Positions 6,992 through 13,174 of a stretch of 14,411 bases of DNA are shown here, piece by piece. Position numbers and translations under genes: made by a program. The DNA is from Actinomycetales bacterium (GTDB lineage Bacteria; Actinomycetota; Actinomycetes; Actinomycetales; Beutenbergiaceae), in assembly GCA_016649925.1 (NCBI GenBank), contig JAENWO010000025.1, forward strand, positions 1 through 14,411, given 5' to 3'. The stretch's first letter is position 1, and every line of letters begins with the position of its first letter. The notes below the pieces were generated by a model. It was not told the origin of the DNA, made no database searches, and saw only the letters and a program-made list of their open reading frames with translations.

Positions 6992-8161
6992 GCGCACGCC
7001 GCCCTGCTTGGCCGACTCATAGGCGACCACGCCGGGAAGGGTGAAGCGGGCCGCCGTCCAGGCGTTGATCGGGGGCTGGGTGCCGGTGGTGACCGCACGG
7101 ACGAAATCGTCCGCGAGGAAGTGGTGGGAGCCCTCGTGACCGTTGTGGGCGCCCTCGAACTCGGCCGGCAACCGGCTGCGGTCGTGCACCTTCGCGGTCC
7201 CCGCGGTGAAGCTCTGCATCAGGGCCGGGTCAACGTCGCCGAACCCCTCGGGCAGTTCCTCGGCCTTGGTGTAGAACAGGTCGCTGATGTCGAGGGTCTC
7301 GCCCTTGGCGTAGTCTTCGCCCTCGGTCTTGATGCTCAGCGTCGCGCCCGAGCCGGTCTGCTCCATGACGGCCTCGGTGCCGAAGAAGCGGAACCGCGAC
7401 TCGTGACCCTTCCAGTAGCCGACGCGACGGAACTCGTTGGTGCGCATGGCCCCGCCGTCGGCGAGATCGAACAGCGCCGTCATGTTCGAGAACGTGTTTC
7501 CCCATCGGGAGACGTCGGCGTCGAAGACGCCGTCGCCGCGGTCGTCGACAATGCCGATACAGCTCACGCTCGTGGCGTGCGTGGGCAGGGCGCCGAGCAC
7601 GCCGCCGATCGCGTGCGTCGGGTACAGCATCGGCGGGTAGCTCGCCGTCGACTTCCAGTCCTCCCCGCCGCTGTAGCGGTAGGCGGCGTAGAAGCCGTTG
7701 TCCATGTCGTGGACGTAGTCGCCCTCGGAGTAGAAGACGCGCCCGAGCTCACCCGCGGCGATCTTCTCCCGGGCCCACACCACGGCGGGGTTGTAGTAGC
7801 TCGTCTCCCCCATCATGTAGATCAGGCCGGTGGCCTCGACCTCGGCCACGATCGCGGTGATCTCCTCGGCCGTCATCGCCATCGGCACCGCGGAGTACAC
7901 GTGCTTGCCCGCCCGCAGCGCCTGCAACACCACCTCGCCGTGCGACCACCGCTGGGTCATCACGGCGACCGCATCGACCTCGGACGCGAGCAACTCCTCC
8001 GCGGTCGCGAACGAGCCGGCGAGGCCGTACCTCTCCACGTGCTCGGCCGCCCGCTCGGGGACGAGGTCGCAGACGTAGACCGCCTCGACATCAGGGTGGA
8101 GCTGCCACAACGAGATGAAACTCCGCGCGAACTGGCCTGTTCCGATGACACCGATCTTCAT
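6944..8161 (-). CDS. Gfo/Idh/MocA family oxidoreductase
   Basis: The 405-aa protein opens with KIGVIGTGQFARSFISLW, a GxGxxA NAD(P) site, then VEAVYVCDLVPERA, DAVAVMTQRWSH and GKHVYSAVPMAMTAEE. Family members oxidise sugars, inositols or related polyols with NAD(P). The usual EKP motif with its catalytic Lys is replaced by AVP (91-93). GETSYYNPAVVWAREKIAAG then starts the C-terminal substrate domain, followed by YPTHAIGGVLGAL containing a likely catalytic His. Start ATG 8161 has AGGA about 10 nt upstream; the frame is intact and the length is normal. It converges on the FAD oxidoreductase with a 48-nt overlap. The pair may act on the same sugar-derived compound, but the junction history makes that uncertain. 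Confidence 0.9.
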   Translation of the reverse strand: MKIGVIGTGQFARSFISLWQLHPDVEAVYVCDLVPERAAEHVERYGLAGSFATAEELLASEVDAVAVMTQRWSHGEVVLQALRAGKHVYSAVPMAMTAEEITAIVAEVEATGLIYMMGETSYYNPAVVWAREKIAAGELGRVFYSEGDYVHDMDNGFYAAYRYSGGEDWKSTASYPPMLYPTHAIGGVLGALPTHATSVSCIGIVDDRGDGVFDADVSRWGNTFSNMTALFDLADGGAMRTNEFRRVGYWKGHESRFRFFGTEAVMEQTGSGATLSIKTEGEDYAKGETLDISDLFYTKAEELPEGFGDVDPALMQSFTAGTAKVHDRSRLPAEFEGAHNGHEGSHHFLADDFVRAVTTGTQPPINAWTAARFTLPGVVAYESAKQGGVRLPIPDLGDGPAKPGW

Positions 8162-8279
8162 GCGGCAATCCTGGCATGACCGGGCACCCCGAGACGCCAA
8201 CGGGCCGATCACGTCCTCCGCCCGCCGGCACGCACGCGGCGCAGCCAGCACCTGCACGAAGATCAATGCAGTGACACCC

Positions 8280-8297
8280 GGGGCGTGTTCCCGCCCC
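8280..8297 (-). terminator. Hairpin downstream of lipoprotein gene
   Basis: GGGGCG (8280-8285) and CGCCCC (8292-8297) form a perfect 6-bp stem with a 6-nt loop in the spacer between the lipoprotein gene stop and the dehydrogenase start. It could end lipoprotein transcription before the dehydrogenase. There is no T-run after the stem, so this is a weak call. Confidence 0.3.
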
Positions 8298-8349
8298 TTC
8301 CAACCTACGGACGCGCCTTGACCAAGACCGCGGTCCGGACACCCCGCGG

Positions 8350-9012
8350 TCAGCGGGCGTCGAGCAGGGACATGACCACGTCTCCGACCTGCTCGGCCTC
8401 CTCGGCGCTGCCGGTCAGGTCCGGCTGCACCAGCAGCACCGAGCCGTAGATGCCCTCGAGGCACCCCTGAGCCGTGATCCCCTGCGGGTCGGCAGCACTG
8501 GGGACGATCTTCACCGTGTAGTTCGCACCTTCGGGCTGCCCGTCGGCGACCAGCATGAGCGAGAACATCTCGCAGGCTCGTGCGGGATCGATCTCCTCGC
8601 CGGCCTCGATCGCGGCGGTGATCTCCTCCATGGTGACGAGCTCGTCCTCCGACAGCACCTCGGCCAGCTGCGGCTCCGCGAGCAGCTGCTCGAAGATCAC
8701 CGGCAGCTGGGTCGCCCAGAGCTCAGCACCAACCAGGATGGCCTGCACGCCTGTCCCGTTGAGGTCGCCCCACACGCAGACGGGAATCCCACCGACCTCG
8801 TGGGGCCGCGGCTCCAGCTCGACCCCGGCCAGAGTTGCGATCACATCAGCGCTCGGCTGCGCGCACGGGTCTGCGGTACCCGCGCTCGGCTCCGCGGTCA
8901 CGTCCTCGGTCGGCTCGGGTGCACGGCTCTCCGTGGTGGAGGGCTCTTTCTCGGCGGCGCTCGACGGCGCCGCGGTCGGCTCGGGCTTCGAGCAGCCCAT
9001 CAAAGCGAGCAT
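8350..9012 (-). CDS. DUF3558-like lipoprotein, signal start missing
   Basis: The protein (220 aa from ATG 9012) has a lipobox LALMGC with Cys7 as the lipidation site. A Pro/Thr/Ser/Glu-rich tether follows to about residue 47. The globular domain starts at DPCAQPSADVIATLAGVELE and contains GGIPVCVWGD, which resembles the PC...C.W pattern of DUF3558 actinobacterial lipoproteins. The ATG leaves too short a signal peptide. In frame upstream, residues RRSRARAGVASICLVMLALM form a perfect signal sequence, but they are preceded by a TGA at about 9065 and no ATG, GTG or TTG. The true start was thus lost by truncation or a small indel near 9060. The role on the outer membrane face is unknown. Confidence 0.7.
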   Translation of the reverse strand: MLALMGCSKPEPTAAPSSAAEKEPSTTESRAPEPTEDVTAEPSAGTADPCAQPSADVIATLAGVELEPRPHEVGGIPVCVWGDLNGTGVQAILVGAELWATQLPVIFEQLLAEPQLAEVLSEDELVTMEEITAAIEAGEEIDPARACEMFSLMLVADGQPEGANYTVKIVPSAADPQGITAQGCLEGIYGSVLLVQPDLTGSAEEAEQVGDVVMSLLDAR

Positions 9013-9062
9013 GACGAGGCAGATGCTGGCGACCCCCGCACGAGCACGACTCCTGCGCGGAT

Positions 9063-9246
9063 CTCAGCACCCCCGACCTCCCGGCGTCAAGGTGTGGTGA
9101 CGGCGCCGCCAGGCTGAGCAGCTGCGCACCCTGCGCCCGTGCTCGGACTGCGCCGGCGGAAGCCGCAGACCGCGAGGGCTTGCCGGCGGGCGCCAGCCGG
9201 GACGGATCACCATGCCCCAACTGCGGCGTGGTGATGTCGCTGGCTG
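9063..9246 (+). pseudogene. Cys-rich C-terminal remnant with zinc-ribbon motif
   Basis: The plus strand reads STPDLPASRCGDGAARLSSC, then a linker rich in Ala, Arg and Glu, and ends CPNCGVVMSLAGGCENCG and TGA. CPxCG followed by CxxCG is a zinc-ribbon knuckle pair, and CG...CxxC earlier may be another metal or redox site. No start codon suits it, and its 5' side meets the truncated lipoprotein gene head to head. I do not recognise the family; a protein ending in a zinc ribbon would be expected to have a larger body upstream. Coding status is uncertain. Confidence 0.35.
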
Positions 9247-9468
9247 GCGGCTGCGAGAACTGCGGCTGACGTTCATCACGGCCCGGCTGCAGTCGATCCC
9301 TGTCGAGCGAGCGAATCCCGACGTTCGCGCGGCCCAACCTTGCGGTAGTGGGTGCAGGATATGGGGTCAGTGGCGACCTCCACATTCATCGTCTGCACTG
9401 TCCTCGGGGCTCACTTCGGCATCTCCTCGGGGCCGTCCTGATGGGTTGGCTTGCTTGCTGCTGACTGG
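9247..9468. other. Non-coding leader, nothing recognised
   Basis: These 222 bases precede the toxin-antitoxin-like operon. The frame stays open into gene 1, but the residues are low-quality, there is no Shine-Dalgarno at any upstream start, and the composition drifts towards AT near 9450. I see no tRNA, repeat or other gene here. The promoter presumably lies at its right end: TTGCTT at 9451-9456 and TAGTAT at 9474-9479 are spaced 17 nt. Confidence 0.35.
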
Positions 9469-9508
9469 AATATTAGTATTGTTGCTCCTGGCCAACAAAA
9501 CTAATATC
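9469..9508 (+). promoter_or_regulatory. AT-rich inverted repeat, likely operator of AbiE-like operon
   Basis: The left arm aatattagtattgttg (9469-9484) and right arm caacaaaactaatatc (9493-9508) match in 14 of 16 positions as an inverted repeat with an 8-nt spacer. It is a striking AT-rich island in a GC-rich window and overlaps a possible -10 box (TAGTAT 9474-9479). It lies 18 nt before the GTG of gene 1. AbiEi antitoxins are known to repress their own operon by binding inverted repeats in the promoter, so this is a natural operator candidate. A role as an mRNA hairpin is also possible. Confidence 0.65.
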
Positions 9509-9526
9509 CGACACCGAGGAGGCACC

Positions 9527-10537
9527 GTGCTGATCGAGGACGACACCTGGAGCAAGCTCGCGCTCGAGCACGGCGTGACCTTCAGCGACAACGCCTTCTC
9601 GCGCGATACGGGCGTTGATGTCACGCTCGAAGTCCCCGGTTGGCCGGGCCCCGTGCAGTACCAGGTGAAGGCCACCGCCCAGCTCCTGACGCCCAGCCTG
9701 CTCAAGCGGTGGGCCCGCTCGGAACCTGCGCAGACTGTCCCTCTGCTCATCGTCACCAGATCAGCCTCACCACAGGTCCTCAGGCAGGCTCGCTCGGAGG
9801 GAGTCTCCGTTATCGTCGCGCCCAACGGTCCAGAGGCATCCGTACGCGGAGTCCTCATGAACCCGGACGGACAAGAACTCGTGATCGAGCCACCAACGGA
9901 AGAGCCCGAACCGAAGCCCCGCGCCCGGGGCCGGGTGCCATGGGGCACGTACGCGGTCGGGATCACGCTGCTCGCGACGTACCCGGATCGCCCGACCCAG
10001 AGCGAGCTTGCCGAGCGACTCGACCTCACGCAGGGACGGGTCAGCCAGGCGCTGCGTCCGTTGCGCAACGCGCTCGCTCACAGGGGCGACCCGCGCATGG
10101 AGCTCGCTCGTTGGCTGCAGGAGAACTACCCGACAAGCGCGCGCACGTCGACCACCTGGATGACGCTCGACCCACCGGTCGACGCCGCCACCGCCACAAG
10201 TGAGGCCCTCTCCGAACGCGGAATCCGGCACGCCATCTCCGGACAGGTCGCCGCGGACTGGCTGGCTCCCTGGTCTCGCCCGGAAGTCGCTCTCGTCTGG
10301 GCGGAGGCGCCCACCGACCTGAGTGGGATCGGCGCGACGCCGGTCGCGCGCGCTGAGGCCAACCTGGTGCTCGCCGTACCCGCCGACCCGCACATGCTGC
10401 GCAGTATCCGATCGGATCACGATCATCCGCCGATCGTCGAGCCGTGGCGTGTCTGGCTCGACCTAGTTGCGAATGGCGACGACCAGGCGGCCGACGCCCT
10501 GCGTGACCGACTCCTGAACGGCGCACTCCGACCATGA
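9527..10537 (+). CDS. AbiEi-like winged-helix protein with nuclease-like N-terminus
   Basis: The 336-aa protein starts at GTG 9527 behind a strong GAGGAGG site (9516-9522). Upstream starts would add non-conserved residues and lack a ribosome binding site. Residues 1-120 look like a restriction-endonuclease-type fold: GVDVTLEV with Asp31, then YQVKAT with Lys48 (a D...QxK pattern), then TVPLLIVT and GVSVIVAP strands. A Pro/Glu linker (122-135) leads to a winged-helix at about 143-185 with the recognition helix LTQGRVSQALRPLRN. Residues 220-336 resemble the AbiEi C-terminal region, with GATPVARAEANLVLAVP and the VEPWRVWLDLVANG motif near the end. It overlaps gene 2 by 4 nt. I infer an antitoxin-repressor for gene 2; function is not proven. 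Confidence 0.7.
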   Translation: MLIEDDTWSKLALEHGVTFSDNAFSRDTGVDVTLEVPGWPGPVQYQVKATAQLLTPSLLKRWARSEPAQTVPLLIVTRSASPQVLRQARSEGVSVIVAPNGPEASVRGVLMNPDGQELVIEPPTEEPEPKPRARGRVPWGTYAVGITLLATYPDRPTQSELAERLDLTQGRVSQALRPLRNALAHRGDPRMELARWLQENYPTSARTSTTWMTLDPPVDAATATSEALSERGIRHAISGQVAADWLAPWSRPEVALVWAEAPTDLSGIGATPVARAEANLVLAVPADPHMLRSIRSDHDHPPIVEPWRVWLDLVANGDDQAADALRDRLLNGALRP

Positions 10538-12036
10538 CGACGATCGCGATGCTCTCTCCCTCCGCCGCCACAGATGCCGCGTGGCTCGCCGCCGCCGACA
10601 TCGCCAGCACCGCCGCGGCGATCGGAGCGAACTACCGGCTTGTCGGAGGAATCTCGATCACGCTCCTCACCCATCACTTCGAAGTCGACGATCAGGTCCC
10701 GGCCCGAGAAACAGCAGACGCAGACATGGGTCTACCCCGAGAGGTATGCGCTGACCCCGAGCTGATCTCGGCGATGGTCGATCGGGGCTACAGCCGCGAC
10801 GGAGGCAACCGGTTCGTGCGCGCACACCCAGGCGCCGACACCCTCGCGATCGACGTACTCGGTCCGGCCACCAGCGGCCGTCTCGAGAGCAATCACCCCG
10901 CCGGCGAACTGTCTGTCGATCTCATCCCCGGGCTCACTACCGCGTTGCGACTCGATGCGGTGAAGGTTGATATCGAAGCGCATCTGCGAAACGGGGAGAA
11001 GGTGAACATGCGGCTCGCCCTCCCCCACCCGTATGCGGCGCTGATCATGAAGGCGCACGCCTACCGTGGCCGATACCAGCCGAGAGACGCCACCGACATC
11101 TGGCGATTGCTCGTTACCGCGAACAGCGCCGGGCTGACAGCACAGGGTTGGCCGAGCGGGCTAGATGCTCGCGACGCCGCCCACCACCTGCATGCGTTCT
11201 TCGCGGCTCCGAACGCCGTGGGGCCCACGAACGCAGGCGCCAACAGGCGAGAGCAAGCACTCATCCGACTACTTGTCGGCGAGTCGTCCCCAAGCCTGGC
11301 ACCTAGCATCTGGCATAGCACGGACCTTCGGAGCGCACGGCTGCTGCCGATGCGAGTCGCTTGGGTGGCTGGCGTGTTATCGGATTGGAAGCGTCGGCGC
11401 GCTGCTCGGAGGGTCAAGCCTGGGGATGGGCACGCGCTCCGGCGTTTTCGGTGGTGGCAGCCGTTCTCGCGCGCGCTGTTCCAACTTCGCCTCACCGGTG
11501 AGGACGGCCAGCGCCATACCTGGTCCGTGGATGTCCGGCTCTGGGGAGATTCGAACGGCGAGGTCCGGGCGCAGCTCTACCTCGATGGTCAGCACCACGC
11601 CGGGTCCAAGCTCCCGGCCGCATTCCCGGTGCCTGGCGGCACCGTGGAGGTGGTTGCGAGCGGCTACGGGCTCAAGCGCTGCCACTACCTGACCGATGAC
11701 GGGGCCGATCGGCAACTTGTGCCGGACCCCGCCTCCGCCGAGGGCCGGCGTGCGCGCCTGGAGCGCGAGCACCCGGCCGTGGGCCGCGCCATCGGGCTCG
11801 CGTCCGTTGCTGTCCTCATCGTCGCTCTGATCCTCGGCGTCCCGCAGATCGTGGAGCAGATCTCCCAGATCCCACCCATCGCCGAGAATGTCGGCTCCTA
11901 CACCTCTCCGATCCAGCTCCCCGCATGGCTCAACATCACGCTCCTGGTGGCCACCCTCGTGGCCGGCACCGAACGCGCTCTACGCCTGCGCTACCACTGG
12001 CTGCTTGATGGCGGGCTGTTCGACGGCGCAGACTAG
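10534..12036 (+). CDS. AbiEii-like nucleotidyltransferase fused to membrane domain
   Basis: The 500-aa protein begins in an ATGA overlap with gene 1. Its N-terminal half is a DNA polymerase beta-type nucleotidyltransferase: LVGGIS (36-41), ETADADMG with Asp62 and Asp64, LAIDVLG with Asp107, and MKAHAYRGRYQPRDATDIW (172-190) with Lys173 and Asp185/Asp188. This is the motif order of AbiEii toxins, which pair with AbiEi. From about residue 285, RRRAARRVKPGD begins a different domain: a beta-rich part with WSVDVRLWGD, FPVPGGTVEV and GYGLKRCHYLTDDG, then membrane helices at about 417-436 and 463-482. I recall that domain as a separate actinobacterial membrane protein. ATG 11350 (Met273) could start it alone, but no Shine-Dalgarno precedes it. 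I infer a membrane-anchored toxin. Confidence 0.75.
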   Translation: MTTIAMLSPSAATDAAWLAAADIASTAAAIGANYRLVGGISITLLTHHFEVDDQVPARETADADMGLPREVCADPELISAMVDRGYSRDGGNRFVRAHPGADTLAIDVLGPATSGRLESNHPAGELSVDLIPGLTTALRLDAVKVDIEAHLRNGEKVNMRLALPHPYAALIMKAHAYRGRYQPRDATDIWRLLVTANSAGLTAQGWPSGLDARDAAHHLHAFFAAPNAVGPTNAGANRREQALIRLLVGESSPSLAPSIWHSTDLRSARLLPMRVAWVAGVLSDWKRRRAARRVKPGDGHALRRFRWWQPFSRALFQLRLTGEDGQRHTWSVDVRLWGDSNGEVRAQLYLDGQHHAGSKLPAAFPVPGGTVEVVASGYGLKRCHYLTDDGADRQLVPDPASAEGRRARLEREHPAVGRAIGLASVAVLIVALILGVPQIVEQISQIPPIAENVGSYTSPIQLPAWLNITLLVATLVAGTERALRLRYHWLLDGGLFDGAD

Positions 12037-12055
12037 ATGCCGGGTACACCTAACG

Positions 12056-12072
12056 GGGCTGCGCCCCAGCCC
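12056..12072 (+). terminator. Hairpin after the AbiE-like operon
   Basis: GGGCTG (12056-12061) and CAGCCC (12067-12072) pair perfectly around a 5-nt loop, 20 nt after the gene 2 stop. The position suits a terminator, but no T-run follows. The rest of the spacer to 12204 is GT-rich on the plus strand and holds no gene I can support. Confidence 0.35.
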
Positions 12073-12204
12073 GACGAGTCGTGTCGTGGGTGTGTTGGCG
12101 TGGGGGCTCCGGCCGGCGGGGTGACGGTCCTTGTGGGGGCCGTGTTGTGTCCGCGCGGTGGCGGTGGTTGGCTGCTAGAGCCGCCCGCCTGACCGGAGCT
12201 GATC

Positions 12205-13174
12205 ATGACGTTACCGCGCAGTGTCGCCGATGTCGTTGCCGAGCATGTCGTCTTCGAGGTCGAGTGCATCGACCGGATGTATCTCAACGTCTACGTGCCG
12301 GGGTTGCAGTATGCCGCCGGTCTGGTCAGTTACGTCCATCAGCAGCTCGGGTTGCCGATGGCCTCGACCGCGCCGCTGGGAAGGATCACCGACCGGTTCA
12401 GCGCCGCGATCCACCGCTATGCCCGCGATGAGAATCTCCCGTGGGTGGACTTCGTCAAGGGCCAGCGCAAGGACGACGTCACGCATGAGTACCTCGCTGA
12501 GTTCGAGGCGGCCGGGCGCACCCAGGGGTGCTGTTCATCGGCCGGGCGCAGGAGAAGACCTCGCTGTTCCGCACCGAGAAGCGGCACAACTCCCAGGGCC
12601 GGTCCTATCCATGGATCGTGCGGACCACCGGGGTGGTCAACCAGTTCTACTTCTACGCCGTTGATGAGGACTTCGGCCCGTTCTTCCTGAAGTTCTGCTC
12701 TTACTTTCCCTACAGGCCAGGGGCAAGCGCCCGACCCCGGGCAGGTTCCGCACCCGGGTGATCACCGCGGGCGTGACCCTGAGCCTGCACGTGTATTACA
12801 AGCACTCCACCATCAAGCAGTACCACAAGGAAGGACGAGGCCTTCGGACCGAGACCACCATCAACGACCCCCGCGACTTCCGGATCGGCAAACGACTGAC
12901 CAACCTGCCAGCACTACGCGAGGTCGGCTTCTCCGCCAATCAACGCCTCCTCGGCGTCCAACGACTCAGTCACGATCCAGCCCGCGGCCAGCACGTCTTC
13001 GCCACCGTGAACAACCCCGTCATCACCGACTCCGGGACCCGAGTCGCCGGACTGCGCTTCGCCGACCCCCGCGCCCACGCGCCGCTCAGCGCCCTCGTCG
13101 TATTCCGCCTTCTGCCCGACGGGTTCACCAACAAGGACCTACGCGCCCTCGTCGCCGAACTCCTCGGCAAACCA
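12205..13174 (+). pseudogene. Conserved hypothetical protein, frameshifted, deleted and interrupted
   Basis: ATG 12205 has GGAG 9 nt upstream. One frame carries VVFEVECIDRMYLNVYVPG and WVDFVKGQRKDDV to about 12530. A second, to about 12715, carries VLFIGRAQEKTSLFRTEKR and DFGPFFLKFCSYFPY. A third, about 12722 to 13174, carries TPGRFRTRVITAGVTLSLHV, YKHSTIKQYHKEG, IGKRLTNLPALREVGFSANQ and SALVVFRLLPDGFTN. I recall this as a widespread uncharacterised actinobacterial protein of about 450-500 aa; its function is unknown to me. The first shift fits loss of one G in a G run (caggggtg). At about 12716 a central block is missing, because FPY is followed directly by a segment that lies much later in the family. 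The 3' end stops where the ISL3 element begins. Confidence 0.65.

Noticed and set aside
7121..8179. Plus-strand 352-codon open frame opposite the Gfo/Idh gene
   Set aside because: It is a mirror frame of a confident gene, with repetitive Val/His/Arg composition and no ribosome binding site.
1..9063. GATC sites near several junctions (1, 464, 3758, 5222, 9060) as signs of ligated restriction fragments
   Set aside because: GATC is common, the breakpoint at 4172 and the one at the palindrome 512-525 do not coincide with it, and the match elsewhere is only approximate.
9212..9526. Extended N-terminus for the AbiEi-like gene from ATG 9212
   Set aside because: The extra 105 residues have no recognisable pattern, cross the inverted repeat, and the start lacks a Shine-Dalgarno, whereas GTG 9527 has GAGGAGG.
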